Positions 21,720-33,149 of a stretch of DNA of 64,000 nt are shown here, piece after piece. Location of the stretch: contig JBCAML010000020.1 of assembly GCA_038503075.1 (NCBI GenBank), forward strand, positions 868,001 to 932,000. The letters run 5' to 3'. Source of the DNA: Gyromitra esculenta (lineage: Eukaryota > Ascomycota > Pezizomycetes > Pezizales > Discinaceae). The notes beneath the pieces were generated by a model. It did no database searches. It worked only from the letters and a program-made list of their open reading frames with translations, and was not told the DNA's origin. Made by a program: the position numbers and the translations under genes. Each line of letters opens with the position of its first letter. Position 1 is the stretch's first letter.

Positions 21720-22319
21720 CACTGTAGAACTTGTAAAAACATTGCACTTCTTGAACATGTTAGTACCTTGCTTCAGTAGCACTGCTCACCTTCAGGGATA
21801 CTGAAGGACTTCACGAGGATCTAAACCGTCAGACAGGAGTTGTGCAAAGATTCTACAGGCTCTACGATTGCGAGGAGTTAAGATGACTCTGACAGCGATA
21901 CTATGTTGGTGAAGTGGTGTGATGATATGAGAATATGGATCATGGTTACGATGATGGATGATAGGAATTCAGGCTTGTATTGTAGGATACAAGGAAGGTG
22001 ACTATAGAAGACATTGCTTAAAGAGAAGAGAAGGAAATATACAACAAGAGGGGAAAGCCCTTCACTTAGATACCAACAATCTATCCTTTCGATGACAAAC
22101 GCATGACTAATTGCAATGAAAACCAAAGGAAACACAAAAAGCAACAATGAAACATAGCAACTATGTACCCCTGTACCTAACTAACCAATGAGACAACCAT
22201 CCAAGAAACTATGCTTCTAAGTTGTTGTCTCTAGGAGTGTCCCTGTTACAGCAATATACTTAAATTCTAAAACCCTTCCATGATTTCAAGTTTCCTGTTG
22301 CCAGGTAGAGGAGGTATTT

Positions 22320-22915
22320 CACTTTCCGCATACTACAGTTTTTGATTCTTTAGGTTCAAGTTACCCAATGCAAATCCTTTTTCATAGGCATTGTACATAT
22401 CATCCAGTGGCATTGCAAACTGGCTTTAAACCTCTGATAGCCTGTTGACAAAATAATTGACAGTATTTGTATTGCCAACTTTTGCTCTGTTATTGTCTAT
22501 TTGTCCAGAAAGTAACAAGGCAATATTAACTATTATTAAGGTGTCTATTAAGAATGCATGTAACCAGAGGTCGCCAATTTGTGTATTTTGTTCAGATCCA
22601 TTCTTTCCCTGCTGTAGAATTGACAATGTGATCTCATGAAGATGACATCGTCTTGGTTGGATCCCAATCTCATTCAATCGCCATCTCTATCCTTCTATTA
22701 CATTCTCCTTCTCTTGTGAAAAAAGCTGCTGCTTTATATGAACTTCTCTTCTTGACTTGGTTTTTCCCTGCGTCTGTTTGTAGTGCTTCTAAAGCATGCA
22801 ATATACGTGACTCCTCCTTGGTCTCCTTTCTCACTTGAACCCGTGTCATTTTGTCCGTGGGTCGTGACTGGCTCCTGAGTAAATCTTGTTGACAGGCAAA
22901 TTTCACCTTGCCCAC
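22320..22915 (-). pseudogene. Possible pogo-like transposase relic
   Basis: Two adjacent minus-strand frames. The upstream one (22915-22670) has an EESRILHALEALQTD..K segment resembling the Psq helix-turn-helix start of pogo-type transposases. The downstream one continues to MYNAYEKGFALGN near 22390, resembling the NMDEKGF motif of the same families. Stops and gaps break it. The similarity is from memory of motifs only. Confidence 0.35.
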
Positions 22916-23537
22916 TTTATAAACATTCTTTCACGTGCTACAGCATCTACAAGGTGATATCAATACCCTCAAAGAAGCCAGAACCCAGCTCCTCTACCTA
23001 GCATGTTTTTAGAGTCTCCTACTCTGAGTAAACTAGAACGCGATTAGTTGCTTCTAACAGTAGGCAAGTCAGCACCCTCGCAACCTCCTCATCCTCCTCC
23101 TGCAGCTTGTTTCCTAGTATTTAATGAACGCTTAAGTACATATTGTATTAATAGGTTGAAAAAAGTGGTACACCTTATTTGAGTCGCCCGCCCTATATTA
23201 AAGGCTGCGCTGCGATGACTTGAATTTAAATTGGAGGCAGATACTATGGGGCATGGGGTGGAATTTTATGGTCACGGCCCCAATATCCCAATAAGCCATA
23301 CGAGCATTAAACCGTGTGTAATAGTTATGAAATTTAATTGCCTACGATCTCCTCCAGCCACCGTAGGTCACTCGTCTGTTGCTGACCCCTCTCACATACT
23401 GACCAAGATATCTTCGAACTACGTCTGATGCCTTCAGAACATCGATGCGAAGTCTTCCCATTCTCCCCACAAATTACAGTAAATAATTGCTTTTGATTGC
23501 AAGTGTACACCGCTAAGAGAAAGCCCTTAGATTTTTT
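22916..23537. other. Intergenic, downstream of the acetyltransferase gene
   Basis: AT-rich, no convincing ORF, repeat or RNA gene. It contains the 3' flank of the minus-strand gene that ends at 23538. Confidence 0.5.
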
Positions 23538-25193
23538 TTAGCTCTCTAAAAATCGTTTTACGTTGCCACCAATGTTTTTTACATCAAGTAAAAAGCTGTC
23601 ATGGCCAAAAAGACTGACATCTTCCCCTAGTTCTACATGAGTTACATTTCTGTTTCCCGCCCTTTTCAGAGTCTCTGCAACCTCCCTTTGTTGCCAGGAG
23701 GGGAATAGAATATCGCTCGTAACCCCTAGTACGAGAGTAGGAATATCCTTCATTGGAGCAAGACCATCAACAAGATCTTGGGGTACTGTTCCGTCTGTAG
23801 ACTGTGCAATCGAAGCTTCATCCCGAGGCTGCTCAGCGTACGGGCGCGGTGGAAGTGTTAGGGAGCATTGGTCAGCATCCTCCCTCCCAGGTTTTTGACA
23901 ATAATCGGGTTCAAGTTTATATCTGTTCAATTCCCGAAGTCTTCGGATCTCGTCGCCGTTTTTAGCACCCAAGTCAAACAAATCCATCGCTTTCGAAACG
24001 TATAATAAGCTATTTGCGTCATATTCCATACAAAACTTTTCGCCTGCATGATCGAGGTAGGTCTCAATTAGGAAATCTGGGCAGAGCGCAGGTGGCCGGG
24101 AAGAGTCTGCCCTTTGTCTGCCAAAACGCTGTTCCCACTCTGGGCCGGACCGATAGGTAACAGTTGCAATTTGTCGGGCAAGCTTTAAACCTAGATGTGG
24201 CGGAATACCACCGTAGTAGAAACCTCGATTCCAGTTGGGGTCGGCCATCAGAACTGCTTATTATTAGTTCTTACACTAACACCTAACCTCATGCTAAATG
24301 AAGGAGCTAGTCAGAGGAGGGGGGATTCTACCCTGTCTTTGTGCGTGCCGCATCGCAATACTGTACGGGTGGCTTCGTGCGCAGCCACTTATGCTCACAA
24401 TTTTTCTTACCCTCTCGGAAAATAAGATGCCTGCTGCCAAACTTTGCATCCCTCCCATACTCGCACCGACGCTAGCATATAACTTTCCCACCCCTAATTC
24501 ATCGAGAAGTCGAAATTGAGCAACAACCATATCTCCCATGGTCAGGATTGGAAATCTCGTTGCATATCTTTCGCCATCCGCGGGATCAACACTCGATGGC
24601 CCAGTAGAACCATAGCATCCACCCAAAACATTTGTACAGATGACGAAGAAACGATTGGTATCGAGTGCACACCCTGGACCAATAAATTTCTCCCACCAGC
24701 CAAATCTTGGATTTTCTGGATTCGACTTGGCATGGGAAGACGCTGAAAGGCCTGTATGTAGCAGTATGACATTCGACTTGTCGACATTCAGGTTGCCCCA
24801 AGTTTCGTAGGCAATAGTAAATTCCTGGAGTATACCTCCGTAATCCAACAGCGTCGGAGTTCTGTATGTGAAAGTTTTGTGTGCGCCAGTTGTGTATGAG
24901 GGTTCGGGACCATTTGCCATCGAGCGAGACTGAATTTCCTTTGTTCGCAACTCAACGGCGTCGAGGCACGGGAATGCCATTTGTGGGTTGGAAGCCGTGA
25001 ACCCAGAGAAGAAATTTGAGGACGTGGTGAAATGACGGTTTGATGCGAGGGACCAGGATCTCTCACATTCCGACTCTGAAGTCATAAATGGTGATGGGTA
25101 AGGCCTGGTAGTCGAACACAGCACAGCAGTTTGGTGCTGAAATGGGGCATAGGAAATGGCCTTTGCCAAATGTCGACTAATTCTACTAGCCAT
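23538..25193 (-). CDS. cysA: Serine O-acetyltransferase of the MetX (homoserine acetyltransferase) family
   Basis: Two exons, 25193-24332 and 24253-23538, joined by a 78-nt GT-AG intron with a CTAAT branch-like site; together 525 codons. Splicing restores the family sequence [16 protein letters not shown]. The first 60 residues are basic, Ser/Thr-rich and look like a mitochondrial presequence. The alpha/beta-hydrolase core has [10 protein letters not shown] (oxyanion region), the nucleophile Ser in GASMGGMQ, Asp in VTSDILFP, and His in GHDSF near the C-terminus. It would make O-acetylserine from serine and acetyl-CoA for cysteine synthesis. The FPCLDA start of the mature domain and the conserved blocks resemble Aspergillus cysA more than homoserine acetyltransferase Met2, but the substrate is inferred. 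No disabling change; a real host gene. Confidence 0.9.
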
Positions 25194-25623
25194 ATCGAGG
25201 TCTCTTTCCTAGTGCTTCAGTTGTTGATCAAGCTCTGTAGTCGATGCTCTGGTTATAATATCGTGCCAAGCAACTGTTTGAAGGCTATCTTTTCAGTTTC
25301 TTGACAGGATTCGATAGTGGTAGCCAAAATTCGAGTTTGGGAAGGTTTGCATTCCGAGGTTTCGTGCTGAAAAACACTGAATGACGCGATGCCTTCCTGC
25401 ATGGTAACACTGCCCCGGCCCTTTCCACTTTTTGCCAAGGTAATAAATACATATTCGTTCAATCTCTAGTTTACTTCTATCAAGGTCCCATGAAACGATA
25501 CCGGTAAAGTTGTTCAGTTGCAGGTGTATGATCCCCGTTCGAATATGTACGTGAACGACAATGCCCTGCGTGTCATAATTTTCGTCCCCGCGTCCAATGA
25601 GGTAGAATATTTTTAAGCAAATA
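25194..25623. other. Upstream region of the acetyltransferase gene
   Basis: Presumed promoter and 5' UTR of the minus-strand gene starting at 25193. A 69-codon minus ORF at 25253-25462 has no recognisable features. No motif assigned. Confidence 0.45.
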
Positions 25624-25759
25624 TACCGTATTATCTCGAAAAATTGGGTAGTGTGCTTTCTTGGATCTAACTTAAATTAGTTTGGATACGACCCGAAATC
25701 GGCTTAGATACGCCGCTCAATCTCTGACGAATTCCTTCGCGGGTTAGTGGCGAAGTGTA

Positions 25760-27570
25760 CTCGCAAAACCATAAAGAAATCGTCCGCCTAACGATGCAAC
25801 CAGGGAGGGTTATGACAACAAAATCAAATAATCAACAGCAACAACAAGTGAATGAAAATTAAACCATATGAGAGTAATGAAATGAAGTAGAATAAGAAAC
25901 TAGTGTACATAAAAAATTAAAGTTGTTGCCCCCATTATCTCTTATACAGGCAGCAATTCTGGCATGCATACTTTCTATTATTGAATTAATTTTTTTTTGC
26001 AGAAGAGTTTCCAACTGTTTTATAAGAGCATTTTTGAGATCCCCGACCTTTGTTATTTTCGGCTTGTAGGTAGCAATTTTATCTTTCATAAAGTTCCAAA
26101 TAGGTTCAATAGCATTGAGATCTGGTGATGAGGAGGGCCATACTTCCTGTTCAATTTCTTCACTATCCCACAACTTAGCAAAGTAATGATGAGAATGAGG
26201 CCCAGCCCTGTCTTCCATAGGGGTAGCTGAACCTCTCTGTGCCTTTATTACCTGAAAAAATGAGTACAAAAGTAGTTTTAGTATGAACTTTTTTTACCCA
26301 AACCAATCAATGCCTTTCAGGCCCTTTTTGCATGTGATTTTTTCAGTAAGTCGTTTAAGCTTTGGTCCTCTTCTTTTGGGGTGAGGTGGGGCAAGTTTTG
26401 CTGCTTCGACTGCTCTCTTTTCTTGTAGCGTATCTTCAAGATAAAGGAGTGCTTTTGTGTCTTTTTTCTCTTTTTTTGTTTCCTTTGCCCAAACATGATA
26501 CGGTCCAGGTGTATCCTGACGTATCACACCCCAAAACATAACTGACATTCCTCCTAGCTTTTTCCAGTTCACAGTACCCTTATCCCCCTTATACTTTTCT
26601 CCAATGTGTCTCCAAACCCCATGTCTACCCCGTACTTGCCCTATTTTGATACTCATCTTATCAGTGAATATCCATCTTGACCAGTCTGTATTTTTGTCTG
26701 CATGACACCAGGCCAAGCGGATTCTTGTTTGTGTAAGTGTAAGAATAGGCTTTCTCTGGGGTCTGCGCCAATTTATTCCATCTGCATGTCGGTATATTCT
26801 AGCTGTTTCAGTTGATATATTGACATCGCCTTCTTCAACTAACTTGTGTAATGTAGAATTTTCTGGTTTTTCACTGTATGTGTCAAATAGCTTTTCCGAT
26901 CTGAAATTGCGTTTGGACGTAATGATTTTGGTGCTGGCTCAACATTTTCAATATGTGCAAGTGTTTTTGGGTGGGCTTGTATTCAAACCCCGCATTTTTC
27001 AGCCCTGTGAACAATATCTATCATTGTCCTTCGCTTGACACCAGCTTTTTTTCAATACCAGACTAATTGACGCCTTGCTTATGCAACGCAAGAACTACTG
27101 CAGCTTTAACAGGATCTGTGACATGGCCTCTCATGGTTTTGTGAGGAGAGCCATAATTGATTGAAAAAATTGATTTTGATACGTAAATCCCACTGCGCTA
27201 CCAAAAAATTGGTGCTACAAAAAAATGGGTCTGCGCACACTGTCAAAAGATATAGCGAAAGTAAATTTTCCGCCCCATTAACCTACATTAACATATGTTA
27301 ATCAATGGGGCCCCGCCAGTTATTGCCCCAGTGGGGCGTGGTGGAGGCCAATATTTTCTCCCCGCCCCACCCCAAGACTTTTGCTAGAAAAAATTAGCTA
27401 TAAACCCTTCTAGTTTCAACCTCAAGTGATAATGACTACCTTTAGAGACACAAGTGAGAAAAAATGTTGTGTTGTGGCTTGGCTTGAATGAGTTGCTTTG
27501 GGAGTGTTGAGGCTGTTGACGTGACCATAGATCGGTTGTCACACAGGCGAATACAATATTGAAATGCGTG
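25760..27570 (-). mobile_element. Tc1/mariner element 2
   Basis: 1,811 bp flanked by TA on both sides (25758-25759 and 27571-27572). Same ends, subterminal GC-rich blocks and 16-bp palindrome as mariner 1. Contiguous and uninterrupted. Confidence 0.87.
25859..27154 (-). pseudogene. Mariner 2 DD34E transposase with stops shared with mariner 1
   Basis: Reads from the ATG at 27154 to the TAA at 25859 (..HYSHMV). Near-identical to mariner 1: WIFTDKMS, MEDRAGPHS, SPDLNAIEPIW. A small deletion just after the start and the same TAG, TGA and TAA nonsense codons break the frame. Because the stops coincide with those in mariner 1, the parent copy was already broken and these copies were probably moved by transposase from elsewhere. 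Confidence 0.86.
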
Positions 27571-27604
27571 TATACGCTACCCAATTTTTCGTGTTAATAC
27601 GGTA

Positions 27605-28499
27605 TTTCAGTACGGTATTTCAGGTATCCTAAATCGCTTAGCTAAAATGGAATGACCACCACCGAGTAATTCCCGGGCTTCGGTCTCTCAACCTCAGAAT
27701 ATCGAGTTGACACAGCCTTCCATATGAAATATTTGGCGATCAAAAAAAGCCTTCACACCTGCGTTGTTTTGATGTCGACTTTAATTGGCAAAACTATGAA
27801 TGAAACCAGTAAGCCCTATGTATCAATAGCAAAACAGGCCATGCAAGCAGGCAAAAACATGGAAACGGTTACGGCTAAGACATTGACTGACATGCTTTTA
27901 ATACCTATACAATATCGTACATGTATTGTACCTACATGAGATGTATTCTGCTCTATAACCCGTTCTCCAGTTACTTGCTGCTCCTACCCCCCCAGTAGTA
28001 GGTATTCTGTCCCATGCGATTCATCTTTCATTCCACGCACTGTCCCAGATCTTGGTACCACAACGCAAACAGGAGCTGTCATCTGGGCCCATCGATGTTT
28101 GGTACTCTACGCCTTCAGCCAAACATAAATAACTTAAGACAGCAGCGCGCCACCCACAAGCGCCGCTCTAGACAGTGTGGTATTAGGACCAGATTGCGTC
28201 GTTGAATGCACCTGTTCTCGCCGACCGTTAGATACCCAGAACACTTCCAATTCATCACTCTCCATCTCTTCGTCATTCGTTAAAGCTTAAACTCCTCTAT
28301 TCGGGCTGGCCCTTCTCGATTCTTTGCCTTTTCCTCTCCATCTTTCGTGTGTGCGCCTTGCGCATGCTCTCTCTTGAAGAATCTAGAACGTACCTTTCAC
28401 CATATCGCATTTAATTCGTCCCTGTCTCTGACGCTAGTCTCCTAAACCTGCCAACAGTTTGCATCTCTTCCCTACCTCCTTTAGCAGGTTTCAGCAAAT
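27605..28499. other. Intergenic and 5' region of the glycosyltransferase
   Basis: Just right of the TIR element a 13-base motif (TACGGTATTTCAG-like) is repeated twice. Farther right, 28270-28499 is strongly pyrimidine-rich (CTCTTCGTC, CCTTTTCCTCTCC), typical of fungal core promoters and 5' leaders. No other gene seen. Confidence 0.5.
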
Positions 28500-29667
28500 A
28501 TGATGAGCTTTAGAAGAGCGCTGGTACTCTCGGCATTGTTACTTTTTTTCATATTCTTCCTATATCCCAGATCAGAATCTCCTTCGCCGTTTACTCCCGA
28601 ACCTTCCCCAGGGGTTAATCGGGTTCCTGGTGTTAAGCTTCCCACCAGCCAACCGACAGTTCACAACCGAAACCCCGAATCTGAAGCGCTTACACAGCAT
28701 CCACGTCCAATTTCTACAGGATCTGAATCCCCTATCAAGCAGCAGCAGCTATCGATTTCGCACTTGAAGAACCTGCCCCTCAGGGATCAGCTAGCTTATC
28801 AATTCCCATATCATGTATCCTCAAAATTTCCTGCTTATATTTGGCAAACCTGGAAATATACACCAGCAAGTCCTGACTTCAAAGAAGAGTTTCGTGTCAC
28901 CGAAGCAAGCTGGACTGAGAAGCATCCCAATTTTGTGCATGAGGTAGCATTCAACTCGGCATTTTTGTCTAAACATCTACTTACATCGCGTCCAGGTCAT
29001 CACCGACCAAGTGGCTATGCATCTTATCCGTCACCTCTACTCTCCAGTCCCCGACGTCCTTGAAGCTTACAACGCCCTGCCACTCCCCATCCTCAAAGCC
29101 GATTTCTTCCGCTATCTCATCCTGCTAGCACGAGGCGGGGTTTACGCAGATATCGATACCTTAGCTCTTCAGCCGGCCACTGACTGGATCTCAAACAATT
29201 TCAAACTTAACGCTGTTGGACTGGTTATTGGGATCGAAGCAGACCCTGATCGCGTAGACTGGGCGGATTGGTACTCACGAAGGATACAGTTCTGCCAGTG
29301 GACAATTCAAGCCAAACCAGGACATCCTGTATTGCGAGATATCGTCGCCAATATCACCATCGAAACTTTGAGGCGACAGGAGACCGGGAAGCTTACAGTT
29401 GATCATGATAATGTGGTGGAATGGACAGGTCCAGCAGTATGGACTGATGCTATATTCGAGTATTTTAACGACGACACGTATTTCGACATGAGTGAATCGA
29501 AAGGTAGCATCTCATGGACTAATTTTACCGGCATGACCGAACCAAAGAAAGTTGGCGATGTAGTGGTATTACCTATCACAAGCTTTTCTCCTGGAATTGG
29601 TCATAGTGGAGCAGGAGAGATTGACGACCCTATGGCCTTCGTCAAACACGAGTTCGAAGGTTTCTGA
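28500..29667 (+). CDS. GT32 alpha-1,6-mannosyltransferase (OCH1/HOC1-like)
   Basis: Exons 28500-28943 and 28996-29667, with a 52-nt GT-AG intron inside ..NFVHE|VITDQVA; 371 residues. Residues 6-22 are a hydrophobic signal anchor preceded by basic residues (type II Golgi protein), followed by a Pro/Ser-rich stem. The family 32 core begins near residue 110 with FPAYIWQTWKY; the catalytic metal-binding DXD is in GGVYADIDT. A late GHSGAGE motif matches the family. Such enzymes add mannose from GDP-mannose to N-glycans of secreted and wall proteins. Which paralogue (Och1 or Hoc1) is not resolved. Start chosen at the first Met, giving the signal anchor. Intact host gene. Confidence 0.9.
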
Positions 29668-30375
29668 ACCCACCCTTTGCCTTCTTAGCCATGGGAGATA
29701 CTAATAGAACTTTGTAATTAGGGTCATGGAAGCCCGAGTCGGAGCGTGTCATAAGTCCAGAAAACAACGAATAAGATATGATCGTAGCGAGATATAACAT
29801 CGAAACTATAGACTTTTATGAAGTAATGATGCAGCGAGAGCAAGCTAGTCTAGATGATAAGAAAAGCAAGAAAAGTAACACAAAAGATATTGGTTTTTTC
29901 TTTCTTGTTATATCTGTTTGTTTATGCATTTATAGATGGGGATGGAGTCGGCGGTTTCTTTTTTAAAAAGAAAATACTGTGGTAGTCTCCACCGTTAGAA
30001 AACTGGTGGGTTGGAATCTACAAATTGTCTTCCAGGCGAAGTACACGATTTGTATAAGCAACGGGGGAAATAACAGTGGACGCTATACTAAGCGGATGTG
30101 TTGAAACTGGAATGTTTTCAGGCCCTAGCAGTTACTTATACCCATCTAACATATCTATCAATGTAGCTTCAGTACGAGGCTCTAGCGAAAAGTGATCGAA
30201 CACTCAGGGTCGACATGTAGAATGTGTAGAGCACTGAAGTCCAAAAGCAGTGAGCAAGATCTAGGGACTATTTGTTGAAACCATTGATATTGTGTCCAAT
30301 AGTACTCGGGGCTTCGCCCTGTAGATCTTTGATAGCCAGACGGGTTCTGAGACCTTTCAACTGGTCAATATCTTG
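29668..30375. other. Intergenic after the glycosyltransferase
   Basis: Contains its 3' flank. A 62-codon ORF at 29778-29966 has a hydrophobic C-terminus but no family features. Nothing else supported. Confidence 0.45.
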
Positions 30376-30507
30376 TACTTGTTAGCAGGCATACGAACCA
30401 GAAAACATGGGGGTGTGGCTTTGTGTACTACGGAATCCGTGCCTAATACCGCAGCGTACAAAGCCACACCCATCGTGTTTTCTGGTTCGTATGCCTGCTA
30501 ACAAGTA
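30376..30507. repeat. Foldback (hairpin) MITE-like element
   Basis: Two arms of about 55 bp are near-perfect inverted copies (left arm TACTTGTTAGCAGGC.., right arm ..GCCTGCTAACAAGTA) around a loop of about 15 bases at 30436-30449. TA lies at both tips, as after Tc1/mariner-type insertion. Confidence 0.85.
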
Positions 30508-30635
30508 TATAGAGTGCCGGCTTTGCTTGTATCTCGCTCGCATGCACCTTCTCCGAGTCTATGGTACAGGCACAAATAAATGCAGACCAATGAAATTGGC
30601 ACAGGCAACGCCTATGTCTTAACAAGTGTTCCAAG

Positions 30636-30698
30636 TTTTTTTTTTTGTTTAAATCATTTGATTGTTGTTTCTAGGTACCAAACCGCTTATGCAACACG
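30636..30698 (-). mobile_element. Extremely 5'-truncated LINE tail
   Basis: About 11 T's followed by the complement of the conserved LINE 3' tail (ATCATTTGATTGTTG.., CGCTTATGCAACAC), then unrelated sequence. Only 63 bases of the element were copied. Confidence 0.85.
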
Positions 30699-31142
30699 AA
30701 GCATCAGCAAAAATATTTTTTTCCTCCCTGACCTCCTGGAGGCCCGAGAGACCCAGGAGGCTTGGGAGGCTCAGGGAGTAAATGTGACTTCGTGGAGGAG
30801 CGTACGGCGACCCACTTCCTCCAGGAGACCCCAGCACCCTCTCCACAAGTCTCCCTGAAGATTGTATGGCTCCTCCCGGCGCCTCACTGGATCACACAAT
30901 ATAGAGTTTTCTCCCGGGGAGATCATCAACTCAGGAAAACCTTAATTTGCTACCACATGGCTACCGCTCGCTACCCTGGTCTCCCGCAGCCTACCATAGG
31001 AAAAATAACTGAAATAGCCGAAATAGACCAACCCGTGTTTTTCGATGCCTACCATTGCCAACCGCAGCCTATCGTTTGGCTTTCTATATCCATTTGCAAG
31101 CCATTGAGTTGTTCCCCACAACGCATCCCGATGTCTATCAGA
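30699..31142. other. GC-rich unassigned stretch with a hairpin
   Basis: CTCCCTGA-CCTCCTGG (30724-30739) is complementary to CCAGGAGG (30753-30760) and TCAGGGAG (30771-30778), giving a two-part stem. A 196-codon plus ORF runs through (30762-31352) but also spans tandem repeats and an LTR end, so it is not taken as a gene. Confidence 0.4.
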
Positions 31143-31271
31143 GTACTTTGTATACGCGATCGTGGCCTCCTCCCATGCTGTCAGAGTCCTTTGTACACAC
31201 GATCATGGCCTCCTCGCATGCAGTCAGGGTGCTTTCTGTACGCGATCGTGGCCTCCTCGCCTGCTGTCAGT
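31143..31271. repeat. 43-bp tandem repeat, three units
   Basis: Each unit reads about GTACTTTGTATACGCGATCG then TGGCCTCCTCGCATGCTGTCAG, with a few differences per unit. It ends exactly where the LTR A copy starts. Confidence 0.85.
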
Positions 31272-32395
31272 GTAACGAGGGTAGTCCTACTGCTCTGTAG
31301 TGGGAATAGGTATAGGAATACAGCGGTTTCAAATACTAGAAATCAGGTTTAGATGTTAAGAGTATTTTTGTGCAAGGTACTCAATAATCTTAAGGGCTCT
31401 ACTCAGTAGTATTTTGTCTGATGAGACTGGCAAGAAGAGCAACAGATGATGGGGTCATGCACTATCTTTATAGTGCTGCTGACTCGCCATCCTCTTTCTG
31501 TTCTACTTTGCTGGAGGCCCGTCAAGACCCTGAGAACATGCCAAGCTATTGCGAGCGGGGCAACTCAAGATTCAGCTAATGATCACTTCGGCGCTCTCCG
31601 GCACTCCTCGGTAGTCCTATCCAGTTAGACCTTCTAGATCCGCCCGCTGCATGTCATGCCTATGCTGGATGCAGGAATTGGCGGTGATTAGTCTACTGTT
31701 GCATGAGAGGTGTCCTGCACTTAATAGATTCCCTATTGCCACACCAGTGACTCTGGGCCTCTGGTACATGCACAGATGGATTGGGAACACCACCACAGGG
31801 GCCTCCTGTGTTTGGTATCACCGGAGATATATCATTGGCTCATCAGCTAATGCTATTCTTGTCGGTTTCACTCCATTGGAACAGCAGGGTAACAGGTGTC
31901 CTCTAGGATGTGTTTCAAGGATTGGATGGAATAATGGGTTAGGGTTATGATGTGGGTTGCAACGGGATAAGGTTTTATTTGTAATAATGTCTTTGTTGTT
32001 CGGTTATGTTTCGGTTGTTGTCGGGTATTGGTTATAGTATGGGAAAGTGGGGTATTTAAGTGATGGATTTCGTTCGTTCTTTGTCTTCTTTTTCTTTCCT
32101 TAAGTAACGTTCTCGGTTCTATCTCAGAATCCTCACTGTCACTGTTTACCTGGTTGTACTTATTTCGCCTTGAGATAGACTCCTCTTAGAACCTGTAGAA
32201 ACATTACACTATTCAAACATGTTGACACCTTGCTTAAGTAGCACTACTCACCTTCAGGGATACTGAAGGGCTTAACAAAGGTGTCAAACCGTGAGAATGT
32301 GGTAACTACACCACTCATGCTGATCCTTACCATCTCTCTGCTTGTCCGGTACTATTATACTTAACTGCAGGTAAAGGTATTCTAGATCCGTTACA
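31271..32395 (-). repeat. Solo LTR A (copy 3), interrupted by LTR X
   Basis: Parts 31271-31912 and 32302-32395, TGTAACGA to CCGTTACA. The outer flanks (GTCAG and CCAAA) do not match, so either the duplication was lost or the two ends come from different insertions. Confidence 0.82.
31913..32296 (+). repeat. Solo LTR X in LTR A copy 3
   Basis: 384 bp, TTTCAAGG to CCGTGAGA, flanked by perfect ATGTG (31908-31912 and 32297-32301). Confidence 0.9.
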
Positions 32396-33146
32396 CCAAA
32401 GAATAACCAAACAACAAAGACCTAGTATTATAACTGAAAGCATAGCAACCATCCCCTGAACCTTAAACCTTTAACCGAACCCTAACCCATTACCTAAACC
32501 GTCAATCTGTGAAAAGTGTTATGATATCTATGGGCTTTTGATAGCTTTGGGGGTGGAGATGGCTGTTTAGACAGTTTGGTGACAGGCATTGCTTAGTTTA
32601 GGGGTATTAGACAAGATGAAGAAAGAGATGGGAAGCAGCCTGCAAGGAACAAATAAGAGCTCAATATGTGTTTGCTTTGGTGCTGATGGCGATTTGACTA
32701 AGCATATATCATGGCATATCAACACAAAAACCAACAATCACCAAATGTGGGTAGGTATCAATACTAATATTGAAAAAAAGAAACCAAAAACTACACATAT
32801 AAAGACCCCCAAAAAAGAGATAATAGAAAATATAAAAAAAAAGACGAATATAGTTCCCAACTAAACCAAATTCAACGCCTCCCCAACAAAAAAGAGAACC
32901 TGTCGACCTTATACTAATCCTCCCTCTCAAAAAGAGACCCTATACTATATGACATTCAAACCTCCCCCCCCCAAAAGGGAAACCCTATACTATACAAAAT
33001 TCTAACCCCCTTCCCCCGTCCAAAAAAGGAAACCCCATACTAACCAACAAATAAACACAAGCGAAAACCCCAATAGATATAAAGCAATAAAAAATAAACT
33101 GGAAAAGATGAAAAAGAGATTCCCACAGCCGAATAACGTCTCACAT
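32396..33146. other. Intergenic with a CT/A-rich minisatellite
   Basis: No gene seen. At about 32876-33045 four irregular units of roughly 45 bases each contain a C-run, an A-rich block and CCCTATACTA(T). A short plus ORF at 32589-32864 is Lys-rich and AT-driven; not taken as a gene. Confidence 0.45.
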
Positions 33147-33149
33147 CTA

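Larger units (their letters stand above)
20601..21833 (+). repeat. Solo LTR X inside the 20521 copy
   Basis: Starts TTTCACTG, ends CCGTCAGA, flanked by the perfect duplication CAGGA (20596-20600 and 21834-21838). It is itself interrupted by two younger X LTRs. Confidence 0.85.
20521..22208 (-). repeat. Solo LTR X, outermost of a four-LTR nest
   Basis: Begins TCTCAAGG at 20521; the rest resumes at 21839 after a nested insertion and ends near 22208. It is decayed and its flanks match only partly (CTACA/CTATG), so this is the oldest layer. It contains the LTR at 20601-21833. Confidence 0.75.
25624..27604. mobile_element. Small TIR element (about 170 bp net) hosting mariner 2
   Basis: Outer ends are inverted repeats of about 32 bp (TACCGTATTA..GAAAAATTGGGTAG) with a few mismatches and TA at both tips, a Tc1/mariner-type signature. 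Without the inserted mariner only about 170 bp remain and nothing is coded, so it is MITE-like. Confidence 0.72.

Noticed and set aside
22457..22838. Two short plus-strand ORFs
   Set aside because: Opposite the pogo-like frames and without features; treated as shadows.
27724..27939. 71-codon ORF between the mariner and the glycosyltransferase
   Set aside because: No recognisable features, no intron signals, and composition typical of intergenic DNA.
31143..31271. Repeats considered as a CRISPR-like array
   Set aside because: Head-to-tail units without spacers in a eukaryotic genome; simple minisatellite.
30762..31352. 196-codon plus-strand ORF
   Set aside because: It crosses the 43-bp tandem repeats and the LTR A boundary, so it cannot be an ancestral gene.
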